Made by a program: the position numbers and the translations under genes
The notes under the pieces: model-generated
Seen by the model: the letters and a program-made list of their open reading frames with translations, nothing else
Told to the model about the DNA's origin: nothing
Databases searched by the model: none
Source: Achromobacter sp. UMC46
GTDB taxonomy: Bacteria; Pseudomonadota; Gammaproteobacteria; Burkholderiales; Burkholderiaceae_B
Direction: 5' to 3'
Length of the DNA: 64,000 nt
NCBI RefSeq assembly: GCF_014170335.1
Contig: NZ_LZZS01000005.1
Coordinates: 1-64,000, forward strand
Shown: positions 8,479 through 16,660 of the stretch, piece by piece
How the letters are laid out: every line of letters begins with the position of its first letter
How positions within the stretch are numbered: position 1 is the first letter of the stretch

Positions 8479-9348
8479 ATGACGCACCCTATCCGCCCTC
8501 GCCGCTCGGTCCTCTACATGCCCGGCGCCAATGCGCGCGCGCTGGACAAAGCACGCAGCCTGGACGCCGACGCGCTGATCCTGGACCTTGAGGACGCCGT
8601 CGCGCCCGACGCCAAGGCGCAAGCCCGCGAGCAAGTCGCCCGCGCCCTGCGCGAGGGCGGCTATGGCCGGCGCGAATGCATCGTGCGCATCAATGCGCTG
8701 GATACGCCTTGGGGCCACGACGACATCAGCGCCATCGCGAAAGCCGGCGCCGATGCCGTGCTGTTGCCCAAAGTGCAGGCGGTCGACCAATTGGCTGCGC
8801 TGGCGCAGGCGCTGGACGCCGCTGGCGCGCCGCCCGACCTGCCGTTGTGGGCGATGGCGGAAACCCCGCTGGGATTCCTGCGCCTGGATGCGATCGCGGG
8901 CGGCCATCCGCGGCTGGCCGCCATCGTGGTGGGCACCTCCGACCTGGTCAAGGACCTGCACGCCCGCCACACGCCCGCGCGCGAAGAGACGCTGCTGGCG
9001 CGCTCGCTTGCCGTGATGGCCGCGCGGGCGCACGGCCTGGCCGTATTGGATGGCGTCCATCTGGACCTGCAGGACGATGCGGGCCTGGCCGCGGCCTGCC
9101 GCCAGGGGCGCGACCAGGGTTTCGATGGCAAGACACTGATCCACCCCAGGCAGATCGCCGCCGCGAACGACGCGTTCGCCCCCGATGCAGCGGAATTGGC
9201 CAGCGCCCGCAAGCGCCTGGACGCCTGGCGCGCCGCGCAAGCGGCAGGCCAGGGCGTGGCAGTGGTCGACGGCGCGCTGGTGGAAAACCTGCACGCGCAG
9301 GAAGCCGAGCGCCTGCTGGCGCTGGCTGCGGCGATCGCGGGCGGATAG
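8479..9348 (+). CDS. HpcH/HpaI aldolase / CitE-like CoA-ester lyase
   Basis: 289 residues of the citrate lyase beta-subunit-like family (TIM barrel, Mg-dependent). Start RRSVLYMPGANARALDKA, the metal-binding LILDLEDAV, the CIVRINALDTPWG strand, AMAETPLGFLRLDAI and the C-terminal GKTLIHPRQIAAANDAF are typical of family members. The proteins cleave CoA esters such as citramalyl-CoA or malyl-CoA, or act as malyl-CoA thioesterases; which one cannot be told here. No citrate lyase alpha or gamma subunit is nearby, so it is a stand-alone enzyme. Start ATG at 8479 follows a short AGG. Confidence 0.85.
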   Translation: MTHPIRPRRSVLYMPGANARALDKARSLDADALILDLEDAVAPDAKAQAREQVARALREGGYGRRECIVRINALDTPWGHDDISAIAKAGADAVLLPKVQAVDQLAALAQALDAAGAPPDLPLWAMAETPLGFLRLDAIAGGHPRLAAIVVGTSDLVKDLHARHTPAREETLLARSLAVMAARAHGLAVLDGVHLDLQDDAGLAAACRQGRDQGFDGKTLIHPRQIAAANDAFAPDAAELASARKRLDAWRAAQAAGQGVAVVDGALVENLHAQEAERLLALAAAIAGG

Positions 9349-9447
9349 CCCGGCGTCCCCCCTGCTTTCCGGATGGTTTCCGGTAGAAATGACCGGTTCG
9401 TCCGGGCCGTTTTGCGTGGTTCCCTGCGCCAATGCGCGCGGCCCGGT

Positions 9448-9453
9448 ACAATA
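9448..9453 (+). promoter_or_regulatory. Candidate -10 element upstream of the ABC-F gene
   Basis: TACAAT within the 285-base gap 9349-9633. No clear -35 hexamer at 16-18 bases was found. If used, it gives a leader of about 175 bases with no Shine-Dalgarno before the ATG at 9634. Nothing else is recognised in the gap. Confidence 0.25.
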
Positions 9454-9633
9454 ACGCCCACGACGGGACGGCGGCCTTCATCGGCCGCCCGCCTGATTCG
9501 CCCTTCGCGCCCGACTGCATCCATCAGTTCGCCAGCTTCGCGCGCGATCCCGCCCCGGTTCCCTTTTTTGCGCCGCGCCTTGTGGCGGGAGCCTTGCCGC
9601 GCGCCTGCCGCGCCACCCCCAGCCACACGATTC

Positions 9634-11265
9634 ATGATCCGCTTCCAACAAGTTTCACTCATGCGCGGCGTCAAGCCCTTGCTCGACAAGGTCGACCTGC
9701 TGCTGAACCCGGGCGACAAGATCGGCCTGATCGGCGCCAACGGCGCCGGCAAGTCGAGCCTGTTCGGCCTGCTGCGCGGCACACTGCACGCCGACCAGGG
9801 CGACCTGGACTACCCCTCCAGCTGGCGCATGGCCTATGTCGCGCAGGAGACCCCCGCGCTGGACCGCCCGGCCATCGAATACGCGATCGACGGCGACGTC
9901 ACCCTGCGCAAGCTGGAAGCGGAACTCGCCGCGCTGGAAGCCGAACCGGAAAGCGCCGAAAACGGTCTGCGCATGGGCGACATCTACGCCGCGCTTGCCG
10001 ACGCCGACGCCTACACGGTGCACTCGCGCGCCGAACAGTTGCTGACCGGCCTGGGCTTCACGCAAGCTCAGATGCACCTGCCGCTGACGAGCTTCTCCGG
10101 CGGCTGGCGCATGCGCCTGAATCTGGCGCAAGCGCTGATGTGCCCGTCCGACCTGCTGCTGCTGGACGAGCCCACCAACCACTTGGACCTGGACGCGATC
10201 ATCTGGCTGGAGGATTGGCTCAAGCGCTACCCGGGCACGCTCATCGTGATCTCGCACGACCGCGACTTCCTGGACGGCGTGGTCAACGTCATCGTCCACA
10301 TCGACGAACGCAAGCTCAAGCGCTATTCGGGCAACTATTCGTCCTTCGAGCGCCAGCGTGCCGCGCAGCTGGAGCTGGCCCAGGGCATGATGGAAAAACA
10401 GATGCGCCAACGCTCGCACCTGCAGTCCTTCATCGACCGCTTCAAGGCCCAGGCCAGCAAGGCGCGCCAGGCGCAAAGCCGCATCAAGGCGCTGGCCCGC
10501 ATGGAAGAAATGGCGCCGCTGCGCGCGGCCGCGGAGTTCTCGTTCGAATTCCGCGAACCGCTGCGCGCGCCAAACCCGCTGCTGACGATGGACAAGGTCA
10601 GCGCCGGCTATCGCGTCGAAGACGACGACACCCAAGCCGTGTCCGACAAGATCATCGTGTCGGGCATCAATTTCTCGTTGCAAGCCGGCCAGCGCATCGG
10701 CCTGCTGGGCATCAACGGCGCCGGCAAGTCCACCTTCATCAAGACCATCGCGGGCGACCTCGAATCGTTGGCGGGCGACACGCAATTCAATAAGGGCCTG
10801 TCGATCGGCTACTTCGCCCAGCACCAGGTCGAGATGCTGCGCCACGACGAATCGCCGCTGTGGCACATGCTGAAGATCGCGCCCACCGTGCGCGAGCAGG
10901 AACTGCGCAACTTCCTGGGCAGCTTCAACTTCAACGGCAACATGGCCACCAGCTCCATCGCCCCGTTCTCTGGCGGCGAAAAGGCCCGGCTGGCGTTGGC
11001 GCTGATCGTCTGGCAGCGCCCCAACCTGCTGCTGCTGGACGAGCCCACGAACCACCTGGACCTGGAAACGCGTGAAGCGCTGACCACGGCGCTGGCGCAG
11101 TTCGAAGGCACGCTGATGCTGGTATCGCACGACCGCCACCTGCTGCGCGCGACCACCGACGAATTCATCATCGTGGCCGACGGAGCCGTCAGCCCCTTCG
11201 ACGGCGACCTGGACGACTACAAAGACTGGCTCTACAAGACCAAATTGGCCGCCAAAGCGGCCTGA
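9634..11265 (+). CDS. ABC-F family ATPase (YheS/Uup type)
   Basis: 543 residues with two ABC domains and no membrane segments. Walker A motifs GANGAGKSS (34-42) and GINGAGKST (359-367), signatures FSGGW (154-158) and FSGGEKAR near 450, and the twin LLLLDEPTNHLDL Walker B motifs are all intact. The charged linker of about 230-310 (KQMRQRSHLQSFIDRF, then ARQAQSRIKALARM) is the P-site tRNA interaction motif of ABC-F translation factors, which act on stalled ribosomes. It is short of the 630-residue length usual for E. coli YheS. No ribosome-binding site is visible before the ATG at 9634. Confidence 0.88.
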   Translation: MIRFQQVSLMRGVKPLLDKVDLLLNPGDKIGLIGANGAGKSSLFGLLRGTLHADQGDLDYPSSWRMAYVAQETPALDRPAIEYAIDGDVTLRKLEAELAALEAEPESAENGLRMGDIYAALADADAYTVHSRAEQLLTGLGFTQAQMHLPLTSFSGGWRMRLNLAQALMCPSDLLLLDEPTNHLDLDAIIWLEDWLKRYPGTLIVISHDRDFLDGVVNVIVHIDERKLKRYSGNYSSFERQRAAQLELAQGMMEKQMRQRSHLQSFIDRFKAQASKARQAQSRIKALARMEEMAPLRAAAEFSFEFREPLRAPNPLLTMDKVSAGYRVEDDDTQAVSDKIIVSGINFSLQAGQRIGLLGINGAGKSTFIKTIAGDLESLAGDTQFNKGLSIGYFAQHQVEMLRHDESPLWHMLKIAPTVREQELRNFLGSFNFNGNMATSSIAPFSGGEKARLALALIVWQRPNLLLLDEPTNHLDLETREALTTALAQFEGTLMLVSHDRHLLRATTDEFIIVADGAVSPFDGDLDDYKDWLYKTKLAAKAA

Positions 11266-11271
11266 TCGCGT

Positions 11272-11374
11272 TACAATCCCGCGAATTGCCCGCACCCGTC
11301 ATTTTCCGGACTTGTGCGGGCAACCTTCAACCACGTCCCGCTGTCTGCGGGACGCGTTTTTTCAGCGCTCGTAG
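11272..11374 (+). promoter_or_regulatory. psd leader: -10 element, two stem-loops and terminator
   Basis: A TACAAT -10 element (11272-11277) is followed by a perfect 10-bp inverted repeat (11286-11295 with 11314-11323). An intrinsic terminator then has stem 11334-11341 with 11347-11354, a 5-base loop and TTTTTT at 11357-11362. The T-run ends just 12 bases before the psd start. GCGGG at 11316-11320 can instead pair with CCCGC at 11337-11341, which would break both stems, as in an attenuator. That switch is inference; the terminator may simply end the ABC-F transcript. Confidence 0.5.
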
Positions 11375-12244
11375 ATGACGATCAAAGACCAAGTATTCCT
11401 CGCCAGCCAGTATCTTGCGCCCCACCACCTGGTGTCGCGCTTTTTCGGATACGCCTCAGACTGCCGGGAACCCGCGGTCAAGAATTGGATGATCTCGCGC
11501 TTCGTCCGCAAATATGGCGTGGACATGAGCGAGGCCGTGCAAGAAGACCCGCTGGCCTTCGAGTGCTTCAATGACTTCTTCACGCGCGCCCTTAAAGACG
11601 ATGCGCGTCCGCTGGACGACGAACCCGGCTCGGTACTGTGCCCGGCGGACGGCGCCATCAGTCAGATGGGCGCCATCGAACAGGGCCGCATCTTCCAGGC
11701 CAAGGGTCACAACTACGGCCTGGTCGACCTGCTGGGCGGCGACACCGAACGCGCCGCGCCCTTCCAGGGCGGCGAATTCGCCACCATCTATCTGTCGCCG
11801 AAGGACTATCACCGCGTGCACATGCCGGTTGCCGGCACGCTGCGCGAAATGGTCCACGTGCCCGGCCGCCTGTTCTCGGTGAACCCGCTGACCGCCCGCA
11901 ACGTGCCGCGCCTGTTCGCGCGCAACGAACGCGTCGTCTGTCTGTTCGATACCGAGCACGGCCCGATGGCCCTCATCCTGGTGGGCGCGATGATCGTCGC
12001 ATCCATCGAAACGGTCTGGGCCGGACTGGTCACGCCGTACAAGCGCCGCGTCAAATCCGTGCGCTACGACGACGTGGCGCGGGCGCCGATCCATCTTGAG
12101 AAAGGCGCCGAGATGGGCCGCTTCAAGCTCGGCTCCACCGCCATCGTGCTGTTCGGACCGGACAAGGTCCGCTGGGCCGACACCCCCTCGGTATTGGGCC
12201 CCGTTCGCATGGGCGAACTGCTGGCCTTGCCGTCCCGCGCCTGA
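11375..12244 (+). CDS. psd: Phosphatidylserine decarboxylase proenzyme
   Basis: Makes phosphatidylethanolamine from phosphatidylserine at the inner membrane. 289 residues, the usual length of the bacterial Psd-B type. The self-cleavage motif LGST is at 252-255, so S254 becomes the pyruvoyl group of the small alpha chain. PADG at 90-93 (D92) and the YHRVHMP stretch (H149) supply the other members of the Asp-His-Ser triad for autocatalytic cleavage. The C-terminus after the motif is about 36 residues, as expected for the alpha chain. No strong Shine-Dalgarno precedes the ATG at 11375; the terminator-like leader ends 12 bases before it. Confidence 0.94.
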   Translation: MTIKDQVFLASQYLAPHHLVSRFFGYASDCREPAVKNWMISRFVRKYGVDMSEAVQEDPLAFECFNDFFTRALKDDARPLDDEPGSVLCPADGAISQMGAIEQGRIFQAKGHNYGLVDLLGGDTERAAPFQGGEFATIYLSPKDYHRVHMPVAGTLREMVHVPGRLFSVNPLTARNVPRLFARNERVVCLFDTEHGPMALILVGAMIVASIETVWAGLVTPYKRRVKSVRYDDVARAPIHLEKGAEMGRFKLGSTAIVLFGPDKVRWADTPSVLGPVRMGELLALPSRA

Positions 12245-12290
12245 CGCAACCCGGCCGCGGTGCGCCAGTGGTGGCCGCCGCGCGTTCAAT

Positions 12291-12344
12291 TTCGCTTTAA
12301 GCGAAACTGCTTTTCATGATTTATTCGCTTTATGCGATAAAGCG
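12291..12344. promoter_or_regulatory. Twin palindromic operator candidates, 33 bases apart
   Basis: TTCGCTTTAAGCGAA (12291-12305) is a 7-1-7 palindrome. A second copy starting TTCGCTTTATGCGAT at 12324 also belongs to an inverted repeat CGCTTTAT / ATAAAGCG (12326-12333 with 12337-12344). The two copies start 33 bases apart, about three helical turns, just ahead of the oxidase gene. The arrangement fits a dimeric repressor or activator binding cooperatively; the protein is not encoded next to it. Confidence 0.55.
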
Positions 12345-12378
12345 GCGTTGCTAGATTACGGGCTTTTACCGGCCCGCC

Positions 12379-13605
12379 ATGACAACCACCGCCCTGCCCG
12401 CCGCCGCGCCCGATGGCGCCGCCACTAACCAGCCCCTGCCCCGCGCGCTTGCGCGCCTGCTGTCCCTGGACGACTTCGAAGCCGCGGCGCGGCGTCGCCT
12501 GCCGCGGCCGATCTTCGGCTATGTCGCCGGCGCCGCCGAAGACAACCACTCCCTGCGCGACAACCGGCAGGCATTCAGCCAGTATGCGTTCACGCCGCGC
12601 GTGCTGGTCGACGTGTCCCGCCGCACGCAGCAGACAGAACTGTTCGGGCGCCGCTACGCATCGCCGTTCGGTATCGCCCCGATGGGCATCAGCGCATTGT
12701 CGGCATACCGCGGCGACGTCGTGCTGGCGCGAGCCGCGCGCGAACAGAACATTCCGGCCATCCTGAGCGGCACCTCGCTCATCCCGCTGGAAGACGTCAT
12801 CCAAGAAGCGCCCGGCACCTGGTTCCAGGCCTATCTGCCTGGCGACCCCGCGAAGATCGACGCACTGGTCAAGCGAGCCCGCCGGGCGGGCTATGAAACC
12901 CTGGTGCTGACCGTGGACATCCCCGTCTCGGCCAACCGCGAGAACAACGTGCGCACCGGCTTTTCGACCCCGCTCAAACCCGGCCTGCGCCTGGCCTGGG
13001 ACGGCCTGACGCGGCCTCGCTGGCTGGCAGGCACCTTCCTGCGCACGCTGCTGGCGCACGGCATGCCGCACTTCGAGAACTCCTTCGCGACGCGCGGCGC
13101 GCCCATCGTGTCCGCCTCGGTGCTGCGGGACTTCACGGCCCGCGACCACCTTAGCTGGGAGCACGTGGCGCGCATCCGCAAGCAATGGCCCGGCCCTCTG
13201 ATCATCAAAGGCATCCTGCATCCGCAGGACGCGGCGCTGGCCCGGCAACATGGGGCTGACGGCGTCATCGTGTCCAACCATGGCGGGCGCCAGCTGGACG
13301 GCGCGATCTCGCCGCTGCGCGCCTTGCCCGGCGTGGTAGCTGCCGCCGGCGACATGACGGTGATGATGGACAGCGGCGTGCGCCGCGGCGGCGACGTGCT
13401 CAAGGCACTGGCCTTGGGCGCCCGCTTCGTCTTTGTGGGGCGGCCGTTCAACTATGCCGCCGCCGTCGGCGGACAGGCCGGCGTCGCGCACGCCATCAGC
13501 CTGCTGCGGGCCGAGGTCGACCGCAACATGGCGATGCTGGGCATCAGTAGCGTTCAGGAGATGGACGCCAGTCTGCTATGGCGGGACGGCGCGCGCGGGG
13601 CGTAA
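12379..13605 (+). CDS. FMN-dependent alpha-hydroxy-acid oxidase/dehydrogenase
   Basis: 408 residues of the glycolate oxidase / L-lactate dehydrogenase / lactate oxidase family (TIM barrel, FMN). FGIAPMGISALSAYRGDVVLARAA, the WFQAYLPGD substrate region, LVLTVDIPVSANRENNVRTGF, IIKGILHPQDAALARQHGADGVIVSNHGGRQLD (with catalytic His and the flavin-binding Arg) and MMDSGVRRGGDVLKALALGA are all in place. It oxidises a 2-hydroxy acid to a 2-keto acid; candidates are lactate, glycolate or mandelate. Twin operators lie just upstream, so it is likely inducible. Start ATG at 12379, with no clear ribosome-binding site. Confidence 0.88.
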   Translation: MTTTALPAAAPDGAATNQPLPRALARLLSLDDFEAAARRRLPRPIFGYVAGAAEDNHSLRDNRQAFSQYAFTPRVLVDVSRRTQQTELFGRRYASPFGIAPMGISALSAYRGDVVLARAAREQNIPAILSGTSLIPLEDVIQEAPGTWFQAYLPGDPAKIDALVKRARRAGYETLVLTVDIPVSANRENNVRTGFSTPLKPGLRLAWDGLTRPRWLAGTFLRTLLAHGMPHFENSFATRGAPIVSASVLRDFTARDHLSWEHVARIRKQWPGPLIIKGILHPQDAALARQHGADGVIVSNHGGRQLDGAISPLRALPGVVAAAGDMTVMMDSGVRRGGDVLKALALGARFVFVGRPFNYAAAVGGQAGVAHAISLLRAEVDRNMAMLGISSVQEMDASLLWRDGARGA

Positions 13606-13702
13606 CGAAAACTGGGGCGAACCGGGGCGTCGCCCGGCATAGAATGGCGATTCCTTCGCCACCTGCGCGCCGGCCAGAAAGCGGCGCGCGCCCGTACCCG
13701 CC

Positions 13703-14875
13703 GTGTCCCTACGCCAATCCTCGTTTTTCCTGCGTTTCCTGACCCTCGGCGCCCTGGCCCACGTCTATGTCGGCGCCAGGCTGATTCCAGACGCGCAGCT
13801 CGGCAACGCCGGCGCGGCCGCCGCCACCCTCGCCCTGATCCTGTCGTGCATCCTGATCCCCCTGGGGATGCTGGGGCGTTCGTCCGTGCATCCGCCCTGG
13901 GGTGACCGCATCGCGTGGGTCGGCCTGATCGCCATGGGTCTGTTTTCGTCGTTGTTCGTGCTGACCGCGATCCGCGACGCGGTGCTGCTGCTGGCCTGGC
14001 TTGCCGATCTGGCGACGGGTGCCGACTTGCCCTGGATCCGGTTGCGCAGCACCAGCGCCTGGGCCGTGGCCGCCCTGGCGGCGGCCGGGACGCTGATCGG
14101 GTTCTACAACGCGCGCAGGCGGGCCCGTGTGGTCGATGTGGACGTGCCGATCCCCGGCCTGCCGCAAGAGCTGGACGGTTTCACCATCGTGCAGATCAGC
14201 GACATCCACGTCGGGCCCACCATCAAGAAGCACTACGTGCAGGCCATCGTCGATGCCGTGAACGACTTGCTGCCCGACGTAATCGCCGTCACGGGCGACG
14301 TGGTCGACGGCAGCGTCGAGCATCTGGCGGCGCAAGCCAGCCCGCTGGGCACGTTGCGCGCACCTTACGGCGTCTATCTGGTCACGGGAAACCATGAATA
14401 TTATTCGGGCGCCGCGCCCTGGGTGGCGGAATTTCGCCGCTTGGGGCTGCGCGTGCTGATGAACGAGCACGCCGTGATCCACCCGTCGGGACTGCCCGTG
14501 GTCGTGGCTGGCGTGACGGACTACAGCGCGGGCGCGTTCGACCCGCAGCAGCGCAGCAACCCCAAGGCCGCGCTGGCGGGCGCGCCCGCCGACGCCTGCG
14601 CCAGGATCCTGCTGGCGCACCAGCCCCGCAGCGCCGCCGCCGCCGAACCGCTGGGCTACCACTTGCAGCTGTCTGGCCACACGCATGGCGGGCAGTTCTT
14701 TCCGTGGGGCTTCTTCGTGCGATTCCAGCAGCCATTCACCGCGGGCCTGCACCGGCTGGGCAAGATGTGGGTGTACACCAGCCGCGGGACGGGATATTGG
14801 GGCCCGCCAAAGCGGTTGGGCGCCCCGTCGGAGATCACGCGGTTGCGCCTGCGCACCGCGCCGAAGAGCGACTAG
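13703..14875 (+). CDS. Membrane-anchored metallophosphoesterase (YaeI/YkuE type)
   Basis: 390 residues. Four or so hydrophobic segments (about 10-135) precede a calcineurin-like phosphoesterase domain. The metal ligands are seen in order: QISDIHVGP, VTGDVVDG, TGNHEYY, LLAHQP and SGHTHGGQFFP. Homologues such as E. coli YaeI hydrolyse phosphodiester bonds, in some cases UDP-2,3-diacylglucosamine or other lipid-linked substrates; the substrate here is unknown. The GTG at 13703 begins the conserved hydrophobic N-terminus. It converges with the Lrp regulator gene, 11 bases between stops. Confidence 0.85.
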   Translation: MSLRQSSFFLRFLTLGALAHVYVGARLIPDAQLGNAGAAAATLALILSCILIPLGMLGRSSVHPPWGDRIAWVGLIAMGLFSSLFVLTAIRDAVLLLAWLADLATGADLPWIRLRSTSAWAVAALAAAGTLIGFYNARRRARVVDVDVPIPGLPQELDGFTIVQISDIHVGPTIKKHYVQAIVDAVNDLLPDVIAVTGDVVDGSVEHLAAQASPLGTLRAPYGVYLVTGNHEYYSGAAPWVAEFRRLGLRVLMNEHAVIHPSGLPVVVAGVTDYSAGAFDPQQRSNPKAALAGAPADACARILLAHQPRSAAAAEPLGYHLQLSGHTHGGQFFPWGFFVRFQQPFTAGLHRLGKMWVYTSRGTGYWGPPKRLGAPSEITRLRLRTAPKSD

Positions 14876-14886
14876 CCGCTAGCGAT

Positions 14887-15357
14887 TTACGACGCCGCCT
14901 CCGGCGTGGTGTCCGGCAGCGGCCCGCGCTCCAGGTAACTCGTCAGCGCGATGTCGCTGGTGGTGTTGGTGATGCCGTCGATCTTGTGGATGCGCGCCAG
15001 CAGCAGCTCCAGCGCCTGGGTGTCGCGCACCCGCACCTTCAGAAGCATGGCGCTTTTGCCGGTGATGGTGTGGATCTCTTCCACTTCGGTCAGTTCCGCC
15101 AGCCCCAGCACCTGTTGGGTGATGCTCCAGTTGTTGGTGTCCACATGGATAAAGGCCAGCAGCGGCCGGCCGATCCGGGCGCCGTCCAGCTTGGCGGCGA
15201 TGCCCTTGATCAGGCCGTCGCGCTTCAGGCGCTTGACCCGTTCATGCACTGCGGGCGCGGAAAGGTTCAGCATCTTGCCCAATTCGGCATAGCTGGGCGT
15301 GGCGTCGTCCGCCAGCAGCGTTAATAGTTTTCGGTCGCGGTCGTCCAGGTCTGGCAT
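14887..15357 (-). CDS. Lrp/AsnC family transcriptional regulator
   Basis: 156 residues. The N-terminal helix-turn-helix (LDDRDRKLLTLLADDATPSYAELGKMLNLSAPAVHERVKRLKRDGLI) and the C-terminal ligand-binding RAM domain (IHTITGKSAMLLKVRVRDTQALELLLARIHKIDGITNTTSDIAL) are typical, as is total length. Such proteins sense amino acids and form octamers on DNA. It is transcribed away from the MFS transporter across a 92-base gap that holds two inverted repeats, so it probably controls that transporter and itself. Confidence 0.9.
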   Translation of the reverse strand: MPDLDDRDRKLLTLLADDATPSYAELGKMLNLSAPAVHERVKRLKRDGLIKGIAAKLDGARIGRPLLAFIHVDTNNWSITQQVLGLAELTEVEEIHTITGKSAMLLKVRVRDTQALELLLARIHKIDGITNTTSDIALTSYLERGPLPDTTPEAAS

Positions 15358-15396
15358 CGGAATCAGGTTCTGCCTTACGGCATTCGAACTTTTATG

Positions 15397-15442
15397 AAAT
15401 AAGGAAATATCAGCGTTAACCCTTATTTTATTCCAATAAAAT
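15397..15442. promoter_or_regulatory. Overlapping AT-rich inverted repeats between lrp-like gene and MFS gene
   Basis: AAATAAGG (15397-15404) is inverted as CCTTATTT (15421-15428), and ATTTTATT (15425-15432) is inverted as AATAAAAT (15435-15442) with a 2-base centre. The second palindrome ends 8 bases before the MFS start. AT-rich dyads of this kind are typical Lrp/AsnC targets, so these are likely operators for the divergent regulator. Confidence 0.5.
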
Positions 15443-15449
15443 TGCCGGC

Positions 15450-16646
15450 ATGCAGAATCGTAGCAATCGCATCACCCGCACGCCCTCATCCGTCCCCGCA
15501 TTGATGTTCGCCGTCAGCGTCGTCGGCTCCAATGGCTTGGCGCTCAGCCCTATCCTGAGCGATGTCGCGCGCACGTTTTCGACGTCGGCGCTGACCATCA
15601 GCACCGCCATTTCCGCGTATGGCGCGGCCACGGCCGCCAGCGCATTCTTCCTGGCCGCGCGGATCGACCGCATCGGCATCCGCCGCGCCCTGCTGGGCGC
15701 GATGCTGGCGCTGATCGCCGCCCTGATCCTGTCCGCCAGCGCGCCGCACTGGATCGTGCTGACCCTGGCGCAGGCGCTGGCTGGCGCCGCCGCCGGCATC
15801 ATCCTGCCTGCGGCCTACGGTTCGGCGTCGTTAGTCGCGCCGCCCGGCCAGGAAGCGCGCACGCTGGGCCGCGTCATCGCGGGCTGGTCGGTGTCGCTGG
15901 TGGCCGGCGTGCCGCTATCGGCATTGATTTCGGACGCGGTGGGTTGGCGCGCCACATATGGCGTCCTGGCCCTGTGCGCCGCCGTCGCCTTGCTGGGCTT
16001 GCGCAAGCTGCCGGAACGCCGCGCGGAAAACCCCGCACCGCTGCGCCTGTCGCGCTTGCTGGCGCCGTTGTCCTACCGCGATGTGCCGATCCTGCTGCTG
16101 GCCTGCCTGGCGTTCTCGTCGGCCTTTTATGGCGTGTACGCCTTCCTGGCGGACCACGTGCGCACCTTGCTGGCCTTGTCCGCGGGCCAGGTCGGCTTCA
16201 TCGCATTCGCTTATGGCGCCGGCTTCCTGCTGGCCGGCATCCTGGGTGCGCCGCTGATAGAACGGCTGGGCCCCCGCCGCGCCTTGCCGTTGGCGCTGGG
16301 CGCGATCGCGCTGGTCTATCTGGCATTGCTGCCCGCCGCGCATGCCTTGGCCGCCGTGCTGGCCATCGCGGTATTCTGGGGCGCCGCGTCGCAATTGAGC
16401 TTGAACCTGCTGGTGCTGCTGTTGTCGCGCGCGCGTCCCGAAGAACGCGGCGCGGTGCTGGGCCTTAACACCTGCACCACGTACCTGGGCGCCAGTGTGG
16501 GCACGGCCATCGCCGGCACGGTCTACACCCATGCCGGCTTCGACGCCCTGGGGCTATGCGCGTCGGCGGCGGTGGGCATGGCCGCCATCGGCCTGCACTG
16601 GCGCTTGAACGGCCGCCGCGCCGCTCGCGGCGAAGCCACCGCCTGA
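15450..16646 (+). CDS. MFS transporter (12 membrane segments)
   Basis: 398 residues, almost wholly hydrophobic, with the standard two six-helix bundles. The loop AARIDRIGIRRALLGAM between helices 2 and 3 is the MFS signature region and PLIERLGPRRALPLAL is its counterpart in the second half. The family exports amino acids, drugs or sugars by proton antiport; the Lrp/AsnC gene divergently placed suggests an amino acid or related metabolite, which is inference. ATG at 15450 lies immediately after the operator palindromes, leaving little room for a leader. Confidence 0.85.
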   Translation: MQNRSNRITRTPSSVPALMFAVSVVGSNGLALSPILSDVARTFSTSALTISTAISAYGAATAASAFFLAARIDRIGIRRALLGAMLALIAALILSASAPHWIVLTLAQALAGAAAGIILPAAYGSASLVAPPGQEARTLGRVIAGWSVSLVAGVPLSALISDAVGWRATYGVLALCAAVALLGLRKLPERRAENPAPLRLSRLLAPLSYRDVPILLLACLAFSSAFYGVYAFLADHVRTLLALSAGQVGFIAFAYGAGFLLAGILGAPLIERLGPRRALPLALGAIALVYLALLPAAHALAAVLAIAVFWGAASQLSLNLLVLLLSRARPEERGAVLGLNTCTTYLGASVGTAIAGTVYTHAGFDALGLCASAAVGMAAIGLHWRLNGRRAARGEATA

Positions 16647-16660
16647 CAAGCCGCGCGGGA

